A program made the translations under genes and the position numbers. 64,000 nucleotides of DNA, from the NCBI GenBank assembly GCA_903632075.3, contig CAHIKZ030000253.1, positions 1,646,001 to 1,710,000 of the forward strand. The letters run 5' to 3'. Below the pieces are notes generated by a model. That model had not been told where the DNA came from. It made no database searches and saw only the letters and a list, made by a program, of their open reading frames with translations. Origin of the DNA: Acanthosepion pharaonis. Taxonomy: Eukaryota > Mollusca > Cephalopoda > Sepiida > Sepiidae. Shown piece after piece: positions 43,895 through 55,065 of the stretch (within the stretch, counting starts at the first letter, position 1; every line of letters begins with the position of its first letter).

Positions 43895-45570
43895 GCCATG
43901 TTTGGTCTAATCGTTTCCCAGCGATATTGCCACTATTCTCTTTCCACAATTTACATTTAGTTCCTTTTTACGCTGCCAAAGTAAATAAATTCTCGCGTTT
44001 AGACATATGTTTTAACACGATATATTTGAACAGAAGTGGAAACATGAATTAATCATATCAGATTAGCAAAGAAGTACTTTTTTTTATTCCTGTATATATT
44101 TTTCCGCGATTCTTGCACCAACCCGCTACAAAAACAAATAAAAATACTTATTGATGTATAGGAAATATTTAAATAAATGTGTAAAGTAAAAAGTACTTCC
44201 CACCAGTAGTCCATCGTTTTTTTTTAGCCAAAAGAATCTTACAAAAATGAGGCTGAAGTAAAAGTGTTTCATTGAATTTCTTCATCTGAAAAACAAACTT
44301 CACCCATTTGTGTTTTTTTGACGCTTGTCGAATGTTTACGGAAACCAAACAACGGAAGTAGGCAGAGCTAATCAATGGCTACTACATTCATTTCCCTCCA
44401 ATAGAATTATGATTTTGAAGTTAAAATCATTTTATATCCAATAGTGTTATTGTATTTACTGTATAAGTTATAATTTCAATGAAAAAAAATGTGCCATACC
44501 CTTTGGAGCGAGTCCCCCTTAATTAGGAAACACTGTGGTAAATAGTTTGCGTCCTCAAATCAAAGTGCGCGCACACACACACACACAAGATTATAAAAGA
44601 AGCATTTCATGGAAAACTGGTGTTTATTCTTCTTCTGTGATATCAGGTTTTTTAGTCTCAAGCTTTGATTAATACGCCGAAATTATTTTTAGGGAGAAAT
44701 GAAAGGAAAATCAATTCAATAGCCAAAAGCATTCTTTTAAGTTCTGTAAAGAAAAATGGCTATGGTTTCTTTTTCAATCTATTCTGCATTAAAATAACTA
44801 ATGCTGTGTAATCCATTAAGGACATCTTTGAAATATTGTTATGTCAAGCATTTTAATAAAGCTTATCCTAAAAGACTTTAATATTCACTTGGCAGTTTTT
44901 ACTTAAGATTCCTCATAATAGGCAACAAGCAATATTTTCACAAGAAAGATGAATGATTTCTTTAATAAAGATTCTTCTACGACGCGTTCGCTCTCAATGA
45001 AGTTTTTCGTGTTTAAAAATACCGTGTTACGTTAGCGAATATTCAAAATACTCAGGAATCAGGGCTAACCCTAACCCTGCCAGGAATCAGTATGAAATGC
45101 CCTTATAATAAAATCAATTTTTCAATGTTTCCATAAAAAACACTTAAATCTTTAACTGCAAAACATTGTTAGTTCTTTGCAATGTTCGATTTTATACTTT
45201 CACTGTTCCATTGTTATAAACTTCTTACATGGCTGTGTTGGCCCATTTTGGAATATACCATGCCATATACTGGATATATACGATTATAAAGACACTGACG
45301 GCGATGGTCCATGGGCACCGCTATTTGGGTTTGGATCGGATATCCAACAGTACAATCTAAGCTAAATGGCACTTTCAACACAAAATCAAAAATGTATCAC
45401 AAAATAAGCCGTATTGTGGGCTACTATATGTTTATAGTGCTTTGGAAATATCATTAATCACGAGTTTATAAGACAAATGCTCGGAAGCAACATTTCACGA
45501 TATCTCCAAAACGTATATGTACATCCCGTTATTGACAAAAAGACAGAAATGTCGGCTGATCTGAGAAACC
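43895..45570. other. Unassigned AT-rich stretch
   Basis: No gene seen. Two CCCTAA units lie at 45066-45080 (reported separately). A short AC run lies at 44570-44586. Confidence 0.5.
45066..45081. repeat. Two telomere-type CCCTAA units
   Basis: GCTAACCCTAACCCTG, flanked on both sides by CAGGAATCAG (45053-45062 and about 45082-45091). Confidence 0.6.
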
Positions 45571-45574
45571 ATTA

Positions 45575-45672
45575 TCAATTTTTGATTGATTTGTTCTTTA
45601 CTGCTCATCATTTCTTTGGGGATTATTTAAAACCGAAATGTATTTCGGATTCTAGAAGGTTCCTTTCAGTTC
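45575..45672 (+). repeat. Dispersed repeat family B, copy 3
   Basis: TTTGATTGATTTGTTCTTTA, then GGGGATTATTTAAAACCGAA and TTTCGGATTCTAG match 15875 and 21338. Confidence 0.65.
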
Positions 45673-46138
45673 CCAAGTTCGCCCGCATCTAAGTACTCGT
45701 CGAGTAATCATGATTTTAACATTTTGACGTCAACGAGTGTGACAGCGAAGAATGTATTTGAATCTTTTAATAGTCTCAAGTCATAGAATGATATAAACAG
45801 TTTTGGCATAGAAGTCAACACAGCATTTCATGTATCAAGCAATCATCAACTATTTATGTAGACTCTATATCAAGGCCTGAACTAGCCTGCTGAGTAGGAC
45901 GAGAAAAGGTGAAAATGGTTTTCCAAGGTTTTGCTTCATGTGAATGTTTTTGGAATAGCCATAGTTCTGACGAGTTTCTTTTATTTTATTTCAGTTTATA
46001 TAATTTTTATTTGGATATTTGTTTATTTTATTTTGTGCCATTTCTTCGGTTCTAAAGTTTGCTATTTGCCTTAAAAGAAACTTTATTAAGGTTAATCTCT
46101 CGGTTATTGATTGTTTAGGCTTTGGGTTCGTATTTTGG
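45673..46138. other. Unassigned stretch
   Basis: No feature recognised. Confidence 0.45.
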
Positions 46139-46139
46139 T

Positions 46140-46560
46140 TGCAGACAGCAGCAAACTAGAAACCTGTTTTCGTGACGGGTATGACGATAAACTACATCCG
46201 GGAGCAAGGCTTCTTGTTGGGTGACTGAACGTTTTGAGGAGCGTAGAACCACCTCTTAATTGTTGTTGTTCCTAGGTCCACCTCGATCCGGGCTGTTGGG
46301 GGTCATAGCTATGGGCAAATAGTGGACCCCCAAACAAAAGCAAACACTATGAAAGTATAAAAACTCATTTTTATATTAAAAATAGCAGCAATACATTTTT
46401 CTATAAAAGAAATTGCCAACAATATCATTTATACTAAAATGACGAACAATAAATTTTATCTGTAATTGAAAGCATACAATTACGTTCAAAATATTTAGAT
46501 TTTGGCATTAAATAAGCCATAGAGGTGTTGATATGCCAATAAACAAAACCAAGCAACACG
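46140..46560 (-). repeat. Dispersed repeat family A, copy 3 (inverted)
   Basis: Inverted relative to 4672 and 22088, and the longest copy. Plus strand shows GTTTTGAGGAGCGTAGAACC, the GTCCACC block, AGCTATGGGCAAAT, CCCCAAACAAAA, ATTTTGGCATTAAATAAGCC, and ATATGCCAATAAACAAAACC at the end. Confidence 0.8.
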
Positions 46561-46746
46561 AAGTAACTCTTTCATGACATTTATCCAAATAATATTTCTT
46601 AAATCAAAGTGTTATCGAAAATATAACTTTAACAAAAGTACTACATAAAACACATACATCACCGCCTCTAGTAATTACGTCCACACAAACATGTATAGCG
46701 ATTTTTCAAGCGTAGCTTAGTTGTGGCACAAGACCAAAATTAGGGG

Positions 46747-46833
46747 GCACACAGTGAGGATCGAACTCACTGCCCAGTCGTAATTGTTCTAGCGTGACAA
46801 GCTTGTTATCCATTACTCCGCCACGAGGTGCCA
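46747..46833 (-). tRNA. tRNA-Ser-like sequence, degenerate
   Basis: On the minus strand, A-box-like TGGCGGAGTAATGG and a very good T-arm GTGAG-TTCGATC-CTCAC. An anticodon-like stem-loop TTGTC/AACAA with GCT in the anticodon position, and a longer than usual stretch between it and the T-arm, suggest tRNA-Ser type. The acceptor stem pairs for only a few bases and position 33 is not T. Best read as a tRNA pseudogene or SINE head. Confidence 0.5.
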
Positions 46834-47440
46834 CACAAACATGTATATGTACAAAAGCCGAGTATTTTTATTACCTCAGAACTCCCAAGAAAATTCAATT
46901 TTGGCATTAAATGACCCATAAGAAAAAACTGGAATGAACTTTCGTTTAGGAGATTATATTTTTTTAAGAGAATCAATTTTTCTTGAGGCAAGAATAGACA
47001 ACGGGGCAAAGTGTGGGCTGTTTTTCTTTTTTTATTTTCCATACAATTTTTATTTGTTATTTTATTTCTTATTTGTGACTTTTTGACTTCACTTGTGTTT
47101 AGAGAGTCATATTTTTGTTTTTCAATATGTGCGCCTCAACCGGTCCATGTTCCAGCCAAGCTCTATGATAAATACTGGGCTGTCTCTTCCTTTTCGGTTT
47201 GTTAGAAATCCTCTTCTGCAGTGCCTGGTTTTTAACAACTCTGGAGAACCGACCGATTCATCAAACTATTGATGTATTAGACTTTGACCTCTCTTTGACA
47301 AAGTACTCGAGGCAGGTCACCTCGTAAAGTCTTCTTTCAAAAATATTTCGCTTCTCTAGTTCAAACGCTGATGTCTTAACGGTTATTTTAGGGAGTCTGT
47401 CAAGCTTTAAAGAAGAAGGAAAATGCTTGGAGTATTGCTA
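46834..47440. other. Unassigned stretch
   Basis: A second ATTTTGGCATTAAATGACCCAT near 46900 recalls family A. No gene seen. Confidence 0.4.
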
Positions 47441-47549
47441 TAGACATTTCAAAGCGTTTGACAGGGTTTGACAAGATAGTGTTCTTCACAAATTTGAGCA
47501 CACTACTATATTGGCAGTTAGGTCTCCTATTTTCACTGTTGATATTACG

Positions 47550-48170
47550 AGATGTAATCATAAGTTCCATGCTAATAGTTCTTCTCTCAAAATTTTCGCT
47601 TTTGGAAATCCCTTCTGGATTCCTTCTTTCCTGTCAACTACGATCTTCAAAAATATACATGTAATGTCATCATATTCTGTTTCTTTGAAATCTGTTCTTT
47701 TATAGTCCTTTATGTTTCGTTCAAGCTCAGTAACCTCTTTCATCCTTGTTGCTTCATTGCGTTGCTTGGCGGGAAATGATTAAAAAATCTTTGGTGTGAG
47801 TTGCTTCTCTGTCTCCAAAGACCTTTTGTCTTTCTGATATATATTTCCTCTACGCCCCAACTGGATTTTACAAATTTCCTTCATATATTACGTTGGATTG
47901 TAAGCAATAGCTATTAATAAGAATTCGAACTTTACAGTTACAGGTGAACATTGTTGTGGACAGGTGATTGCTCTGTTCCGTTTTACTGTGTAGTTACAGC
48001 AGAATTTTAAAATATTTCTTTCTGGATGTTTTGTACAGTTTACTTGATTTGTGGAATATTTGTCAATGAGATTAATTAATATTTTACCAAAATTTCTTTT
48101 TGTATTTTGGTTGTACGGTGGGTTAAAATATATGATTTTCTTTTTTTTATGTTGCATTTTTTGCTCCATT
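47550..48170 (-). pseudogene. Retroelement ORF fragment (GIY-YIG/RT-type, tentative)
   Basis: The minus frame 47888-48169 begins with IIYFNPPYNQNTKRNFGKIL then INLIDKY. This resembles the II(W/Y)FNPP(Y/F)S...NVGKxFLxLIDKHF block found upstream of Cys-rich and GIY-YIG regions in some metazoan retroelement proteins. A broken Cys-containing segment (FCCNYTVKRNRAITCPQQC) follows. Lys/Glu-rich frames downstream to about 47550 may belong. Assignment is from memory. Confidence 0.4.
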
Positions 48171-48460
48171 TGCAGCGAATGTTACTTTTGTCAAAATAAC
48201 GCTATTCTTTAGTACGGTGGTTTTATAATCAGTTTCAGCTTTGCTTAATTTTTGAGGGATAACCTTTGGTTGATCGTTTTGTGAGATTTATCTGATTAAC
48301 TCACCTTTCGATTTTCACGACGATGGCCGCTCGTGGTAGAAACCTTTAAATAATACTGGATTTTTACAAAACTTTTAGAAACATATAATTGATACGGGAT
48401 TTCTATTTTAATTTTTATATTTAATAGCAGATATTACAGTGGGTATTATTAGGTTAATAT
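48171..48460. other. Unassigned stretch
   Basis: No feature recognised. Confidence 0.4.
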
Positions 48461-48463
48461 AGG

Positions 48464-48705
48464 CCGATGATTGAAAGGAGTTGTTATGCTCATATTCCTG
48501 ATGATGATTGAAAGTTGTTATACTCATATTCATAATGACGATTGAAGTGAGTTGTTATGCTCATATTCATGATGACGATTGAAGGGAGTTGTTAAGCTCA
48601 TATGCATGATGACGATTGAAGGGAGTTGTTATGCTCATATTCATGATGATGACTGAAGGAATTATTGTACTCATTTTAATAATGATGATTGAAGGCAGTT
48701 GTTTT
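48464..48705 (+). repeat. ~37-bp minisatellite, about six copies
   Basis: Unit close to GATGACGATTGAAGGGAG followed by TTGTTATGCTCATATTCAT. Copies differ by a few substitutions and small deletions; the middle ones are most alike. Confidence 0.92.
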
Positions 48706-50130
48706 ATTCATTATCGGTGTTAAAAGTTACATCGATGAAATCCGTCTCTTTTATGTTTGTTTTTATATCACTTTGTTATTTTTTTCTGACCTTTTCTTTT
48801 GTTGCTGTCTGTTAAAGTTTTATTTTATTTTGTCTTATGTTTATGAGATTTATGCGTCTTTATTTTTAATAATCCAAACTAGCGATTAGAGAATTCTTGA
48901 TTTATTAATATATAAAAAGAATCTTTATTGAAATCTAAAGGTTTATTTTCTGATTAATGTCAACATCAATCTGTGCAGTTTGGATGAAAGTCTGTCTGAT
49001 CTGCCCAAACGGTAGCAATTTATATGAAATATCCTGAATTTCGAAGTTTCAATTAAATAGTTATGTTGTGAGAATGAACCTTTAAAATCGATCCTATGGT
49101 CCATTTGAAGGACAACTTGGAAAAGGTAAAACAGCATTGGACATTTCCAAAATGTAGGTACCATAGGTACTATCACTCGGCCAGCTTTTATCGATAAGGA
49201 AGATAAAATAAAATGTGTAACAAAGTATATATAAACTATTTTTTCGCTGAAGAAAGCCGTATTCTCGTTCATGGACGAGAAAAAACGTAGTCTGGATGGT
49301 TGCTGGTGGAAGCCGCCTTTAAGAGTAATGTGATGTTTTACGGTGGGATTATAAGTAGGAAAGCAATGACCGATGATGGTTTGATGATAAGATGAAAGCT
49401 CGAGTATTTACTGATGTTCTGAATACACACGGGGAATACAGAAGGCAAATGAGTTTAGATGTATAGCAATGCTTCATTACATTCAGCGAAAAGAACAAAT
49501 GAATAGCTGAAAAAAATGAGTTTCAAAGACACTCGTTTAATGAAGTGGCCAAATTGGTCGCTCGACTTTAATCCGATTGAAAAGTTGCGGAGTATACAAA
49601 AGCGGGGCGGGCGGGGGTGGATTTATAATGGCTGACAACAATTTACCAGCAAATATCAACTTTGATATGCTTTACTGGATGCGATACATCAATTTCATAT
49701 AAAATAAATAACACATCGCAAACAATCACTGGATGAACCACTTCTAAAATCTAATTTTAGAACATACAGTTGAAATTTTATATTAATGGTGTCTATATAA
49801 CTTTGGTGTCATTGCAAGGGCACTGTTTTGTTTTTTTGTCGTTTAAAATTTGCTCACATTGCAGAATTATAATGTTTAATTTCAACAAAATATTCCTTGA
49901 AGATTCAACTAACCAACCTAATAATCGGAAACTTGGAATATCTCCAATATCTGTTTATACCATTTTTTTCTAAGTCTATATATAGGAATCAAGCTTAGAA
50001 TGTTCATTCATCCGATACCACCGATGGGACTTCATTTAGCCTCGTTAGTTTTTAACCTTATATAATTCCCAAGCTAAACAAATTCTTGATTATTTAAAAT
50101 TATAACTATCAGAATTTATTTATTTTATTA
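48706..50130. other. Unassigned AT-rich stretch
   Basis: No gene recognised. The 109-codon minus frame at 48943-49272 has no known motif. Confidence 0.5.
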
Positions 50131-50135
50131 TTAAT

Positions 50136-50136
50136 G

Positions 50137-50179
<43 letters not shown>

Positions 50180-50191
50180 CATATAGATAGA
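50136..50191. repeat. (GATA)n microsatellite
   Basis: Uninterrupted GATA units with a short break at the end. Confidence 0.97.
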
Positions 50192-50955
50192 TTAGATTTA
50201 GTCGTAAATCCAAAACAGAAATCACCTCAGAAAAAATTTCAATAGTTGTAAATTGGAAAGTATATTCTGGTAATGCACGCAAAACGACAGAATTCCAATG
50301 CACACGAATGCAACCATTTTTCTTCTTTTTGATTGCAAAGAAACTAATTAATTTTTCTTCATCTTTCTGTTATTAAAATTCCGTTTGATGAAGCCGGAAG
50401 TCATCACAACCAATGCTGGTGTAACTTTGAAGTTATATTAAAAGCACAAAATTAATTTTCAACACACTTATCAACCTTGTCTTCACGGTACGACACTCTG
50501 ATTTTTCTGCCACTGACAAAATGGCCGCATTGATTGCGCGGAGAAAGGATGAAAATTACGTCTTCAGAAAGAGTTCTCTCCTAAGGGGGAATAAGTAAAC
50601 AAAGAAAAAACTAAGTTTAACGAGATACACTTCAATGTGAATGAAATAATTTTTTTTTTTTTTTTTTTAGCATTTCCTGGTGTTTAAGGACTAAGCCAAA
50701 AATTAGAAAGCAGAGAGAAAGAGATACGGGAAAAAAACTGTGAGATGGCTGGTCCGAAAAAAAGATTTGCATTTCGAATAAATAGACGTTCTAAGGTTTC
50801 GAGAAGATGAAGTGTCAGGAACAATCAATCAGGTCCCGATAAAACCCAAGGTGAATTATAAAGAATTTTATAGAATGTTATTTTCAGAATTGTATATTTA
50901 TGGATGCTGACTGACATAATTGCTGGGTAAGGAAATAAATAATGTGTAGTGTAAT
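50192..50955. other. Unassigned AT-rich stretch
   Basis: A T run lies at about 50650-50670. No gene seen. Confidence 0.5.
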
Positions 50956-50964
50956 ATATATATA

Positions 50965-51275
50965 TATATATTAGACTCTGCCGTCGTTTTCGGCGTATGA
51001 GGGTCAAGCAGCTCAGCTCTCAGAACCAGAAGCCAGACCATCCCCCGCACATATCATTTGATTAAAGCAGTGAAGGCGCTTGTGCAGAACCAACCTGTTT
51101 TTGGAAGAGCTGAATACAGAGAATTAGTTCGCATTATTCCACAAAATACCCAAACGACCCTCCGCAGGTTTTGAATTCTACTAGACTCTTTGCCACCCAA
51201 GGCTATAGGATCCAGTCTGTCCTACTATCTACCTACAGTGGGTGGGAGAAGAAATGGCTTCATACTTTCCCCAAG
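50965..51275 (+). repeat. Dispersed repeat family C, copy 1
   Basis: Preceded by a short (AT)n. Shares TTTCGGCGTATGAGGGTCAA-type, CGACCCTCCGCAGGTTTTGA, CCAAGGCTATAGGA and AGTCTGTCCT-type blocks with 52323-52655 in the same orientation and order. Confidence 0.85.
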
Positions 51276-51377
51276 GATATTAGCGCGTAAGTGTATGTAA
51301 GGAACTCGACTGGAATTCGAACTTGGCCTTCCGATTCTTTTAATAAGAGATGCTATCCATTACTATATACGCTATCC

Positions 51378-51378
<1 letters not shown>

Positions 51379-51447
<69 letters not shown>

Positions 51448-51476
51448 TATATATATATATATATAATTATATATTA
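51379..51476. repeat. (AT)n microsatellite with breaks
   Basis: Long TA run followed by interrupted TATATTATA units. Confidence 0.95.
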
Positions 51477-51494
51477 TACTATATTACGCTATAC

Positions 51495-51584
51495 TTAAAC
51501 AAGGAAAACGTCAAGAAGAGTTGCAGGGGATTCAGGAGTTGTCTGGAGGCTGTTGTTGAAGTCAATGGCGATTTCATTGAATAA
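51495..51584 (+). pseudogene. Transposase C-terminus (IS630/Tc1-mariner type), plus strand
   Basis: The last codons read LNKENVKKSCRGF, then SCLEAVVEVNGDFIE and stop. This matches the usual end of a mariner-related transposase (LNKETVGKACRRF...LEAVVEANGDFFE). Its upstream part is replaced by an (AT)n tract. Confidence 0.85.
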
Positions 51585-51682
51585 ATTTGCTTTTTAATGT
51601 TTCGAGATATTTTTGTGCAATTTTGATAAATATATCTGTTAAAATGAGATGTCAGTGTTATTTTCATTTTTGCATAATTTAG

Positions 51683-52212
51683 ACGAAACTTCCACGAGTC
51701 TTCTGGACGGTCTCTTTGTTTAGTTGTGGACTGCTGCCATAATCTTCGCCTTCAGTTCATCTTTGATGTTACAAGGAAATTTGTTTGTCTCTCGCTCAAC
51801 TGCACCCCGCACATAATCAAAGGGGTTACAGTCTGGGAAGTTAGGTGGCCAGATGTAAGGGGTGATGTGGTTGCAGAATTTGCCTATTAGCTATGAATGG
51901 GTTCTCCTGCTTGTGTGACATGGGTCTTCCTGCAGCCAACCACTTGACCCAGGGCAGCACTACCTCCTCAAAACACTTGATGTAGACCTCCTTATTGCGT
52001 CTAAGGTCCTCAACAACAAATTCGGAAGTTCTTTTCCGAGCTGCCGTACCTTCGTAATCATCATTAGACTCATCCAACTCTTTCCGAATCCTCTGTGCTG
52101 TCCACAGACTGACACCCAAACACCCTGAAATGTTCGTATAGGAGCACCCGGTGCGAATGTCAAACAGAATAGCATGTCGTTTCCAAATTTGTGGAGGACT
52201 GAATTGCGTCAT
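51683..52212 (-). pseudogene. Transposase N-terminus and internally deleted body, minus strand
   Basis: Likely start Met at 52212 (MTQFSPPQIWKRHAILFDIR). The frame holds a helix-turn-helix with CLGVSLWTAQRIRKELDES and DYEGTAARK, then jumps to VYIKCFEEVVLPWVKWLAAG, so the middle with the first catalytic Asp is gone. After GRP a further deletion removes the QDSA part of the second catalytic block and shifts frame; PCHTSRRTHS, IWPPNFPDCNPFDYVRGAVE and LNKETVQKTRGSF follow. Ends at 51683, where the opposite-strand copy begins. Confidence 0.87.
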
Positions 52213-52286
52213 GGAGGTCTTTTTCTCACAGACGGTGCATAACTGACACCCCCCCCACTGTGCAGTCGACAAATCAGAATTAAAAA

Positions 52287-52306
52287 TATAAAATGAAGAC
52301 ACCCTA
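52287..52306 (-). repeat. Putative terminal inverted repeat of the transposase element
   Basis: On the minus strand the outer end reads TAGGGTGTCTTCATTTTAT, ~75 bp upstream of the transposase start. This is the expected position of the 5' end, but no matching inverted copy is visible at the other side. Confidence 0.5.
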
Positions 52307-52322
52307 CATATATAGCACCCTA

Positions 52323-52655
52323 TATATATATAGTCGACTCTTCTGTCGATTTCGACGTATGAGGGTCAAGCAGATCAGTTTCCAGGAAACCGACAGCCCG
52401 ACACCGGCACATGAGATTTGATTATAGTGGTGAAGGCTTCGTGCAGGACCATCCACACTTTTTGAAGGGACGAATACAGAAACCTAGTGAACTAAGTGCC
52501 ACAAGGTCCCCAAATGACCCTCCGCAGGTTTTGAATTCAGAGTTGTCCCTCTCCTAGACCAGTTGCTATCCAAGGCTATAGAACCCAGTCTGTGCTGTTA
52601 TTTTACCCATAGCTGGAGGGAGAAGAAGAGGATTCATACCTTTCTCTTTTCCTTC
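52323..52655 (+). repeat. Dispersed repeat family C, copy 2
   Basis: Starts after (TA)n with AGTCGACTCTTCTGTCGAT. Same block order as 50965-51275, and ends with CCATAGCTGGAGGG and GGATTCATACCTTTC, which pair inverted with 41065-41160 and 59590-59720. Confidence 0.85.
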
Positions 52656-52659
52656 GCTA

Positions 52660-53615
52660 ACAAAATTTTAAAGGTGCATTAACCTACAAATCACTCGATG
52701 AATGTTATGATCCTTGTTTTTAAATATTATAAGCTGTATACGGTCTTTCTTTAATACGTAAGTACTTTCGACTGTACATTCAAGCATCTTCAGGCATGGA
52801 AATTGTTTTGATTTTGGTCAAATTCAGGTAGCAAGACAAAAAAATATAATGTGAATCGAAATATGTTTTTTTTATGAAATGATATCTACAATTTTATATT
52901 ATATCTAATGTTTTTCTCTTCTTTTATCCACATTGACCTCTTTCTATTTTTAAAATTTGTTTCTCTTTATATTGTTTCCATTTATCATTTTGCAATTCGA
53001 AGTTTGCTTTTAAGCGATTTTGTTAATTTCATTAGTTTACACCCGGTCATCACAGATGACATTAATCATTCATTATACAATCTACGTTTTAAGCGTGGCG
53101 CCTTTCAGTATGTATCTGTTTTTATTAATTGCTTTAGAACCTATCATTATACTTCATTATAATTTCATTTTCATGTCCTTTCGTCAATTTTATCAATTCA
53201 TTCATATTAGTTTTCCTGGATTTTCTATTTATCCTTTATTGATTTTATAAAGCTTACATTATGTTCGTTTTATTTCTGCTCATCTTTAAATCATTTTAAT
53301 TCTGCTCATCGTTAAACCACCAGATTTTCGGTACTGTGATTATTTAAACGTTCTTGTAATTCATAGCACATTTACTCATCACTGAAGCCATTTAGAAAAG
53401 CCCCAAAACATCCAAAATCTCTTCGTTCTTATTTTGGCTAATAGTTATAAAATGACTTATGTTATCATTTTAACATTTAAAATTATCATACAATCTATTG
53501 CTAAGTGATTTCCAACATATTCGATGACCCAATAGCAGGAATTGTTATCACTCCGGTGTTTCTATCGTTGAATGTGTTTTTGTCAGATTGCAAACTTTAT
53601 TCATGGAGTAAAAAA
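52660..53615. other. Unassigned AT-rich stretch
   Basis: No gene recognised. Confidence 0.5.
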
Positions 53616-53619
53616 GATT

Positions 53620-53738
53620 ATTTCCGCTATTCTAAAATGTCCATTTTACAATAGCGAAAAATGGATTGATTATAGATTGAAGAAACAGTTTCGACGTTTT
53701 CGCTATTCTAAAATGTCAGTTTTAGAATAACGAAACTA
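53620..53738. repeat. Pair of small palindromes
   Basis: Near-perfect inverted repeats CGCTATTCTAAAATG/CATTTTACAATAGCG (53626-53658) and TTCGCTATTCTAAAA/TTTTAGAATAACGAA (53698-53735). The left arm sequence is repeated 72 bp later. Confidence 0.8.
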
Positions 53739-53897
53739 TTCAAATTATCACAATCAGCTGTTCCCTTCATAAAGACATTCTTCAAATCAATTGCAATGAA
53801 TATTTGAAGTCATAATTGTAAATATTCTGGGATGAGCCACCATCGTCTCGATACCATTTATCAATAAAATGCAAGTCACTGTTGTGGTTTTCCGTTG

Positions 53898-53975
53898 GTC
53901 CCACCAGAGACAACGTCGTGAATATGGCAACAAAGATGAGGCCAACAGCCCGAATAATGTAAATAGTGTAAAAAT
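53898..53975 (+). mobile_element. SINE tail fragment
   Basis: GTGAATATGGCAACAAAGAT, then GAGGCCAACAGCCCGAATAA match the SINE tail at 2100-2145. Helix 3 is GGC/GCC here. Confidence 0.6.
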
Positions 53976-54049
53976 ATATGCATTGAAAACAAATAACATT
54001 TTCGAATAACTCTGTTCTTATCTACTGCAATTTGTTATTATTTCAGCCT

Positions 54050-54050
54050 G

Positions 54051-54096
<46 letters not shown>

Positions 54097-54200
54097 GTCT
54101 ATCTAATCTATCTTAGTCTCTTCTCTATCTATCGCTCTCAGTCTCTTCATTATCTGTCTATCCTAGATCTCTTTATTATCCATCTATCTATCTATCTACG
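54050..54200. repeat. (ATCT)n microsatellite
   Basis: Pure ATCT from 54052 to about 54113, then broken ATCT/CTCTC units to 54200. Confidence 0.95.
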
Positions 54201-54915
54201 TCGAACGTTCAATAAAGATTTGTGCAGAATCAATTTTAGTTGATAGATAGAAATTAAAATTGTCATAAGGATTATTCCTTCTCCTTGTCGTTTTCCCCGG
54301 AATTCACATGCATTTTCTATCGCTTGATGCACTTGTGATAACCTTTCTTATAAATTTACACGGGTTAGGATTGCACTTTTGTATTGTCATCGTGTTAGTG
54401 TACACCTTTGAATACAAAGCTTTTTTTTTTTTTTTTTTTTTGGTGGAAGGAAAATAAAAATCAAACAAGGGTAGAGTTCAAGTAAATAGAAGAAGAGAAA
54501 CTAGAAAAAGAATTTCGCAGTCAAGGAGTGTGCTTCCATTTTTGGGACAGCTGTATTTTCTTGCAAATCTTTACTAAGCCTACTACCTGCTTCTATGGGT
54601 TTTCATGGCTTCCCTTGAAATCAACGGCAATAGGTCACGATTAATATGGCAACCTTTGTCTGGAAATTCCTAAGTGTCCTGCAATTTTCTTGTGGAATTA
54701 TTGTGGGTCAGTGCCAAAGTCACTTTTCGTCCAGTATAATTACTTCGGTGAAATTGTTGTGCTATTTTCTCGATAAATAGCGAATATCGATTCTGGAAAC
54801 GAAGAAAACCACAGCAGTTATTCCTGGATACTTTTATCTTTCTTTCTTTTCTTCTTTTTGGGATTGGGGAGTTTTTATTTTATTTTTTTCAGTAACTGTT
54901 AAAACGTCAACAATT
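54201..54915. other. Unassigned AT-rich stretch
   Basis: A T run lies at 54421-54441. No gene seen. Confidence 0.5.
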
Positions 54916-54919
54916 GATC

Positions 54920-55065
54920 TCGTATTGCTTATTTGAAAGAAGACCCTGAAGGGGAGACGATAAACCAATTCAGATTTTATTAGAGCCCCTAGTATTTCGC
55001 CAAAAAGAAGTAGAAGGCTAATAGGCTGATAGAAGAATCAGATGGTATCAGATGGTTCAGCAGAG
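54920..55065 (-). pseudogene. CR1/jockey-type LINE relic (RT fingers)
   Basis: Minus strand reads, with frame changes, YQPISLLLLFGEILGALI (family: YRPISLLSVFGKILEALI) and FQISNTRSIVDVLTVT (family: QYGFRxxRSTVDVLTVT). Same family segment as 57130-57260, which shares a 38-nt near-identical block. Confidence 0.7.

Noticed and set aside
51841..52302. 153-codon frame as an intact host DNA-binding protein
   Set aside because: Although open, it lacks the transposase catalytic blocks through internal deletions, its last 25 codons are out of frame, and transposon sequence continues on both sides.
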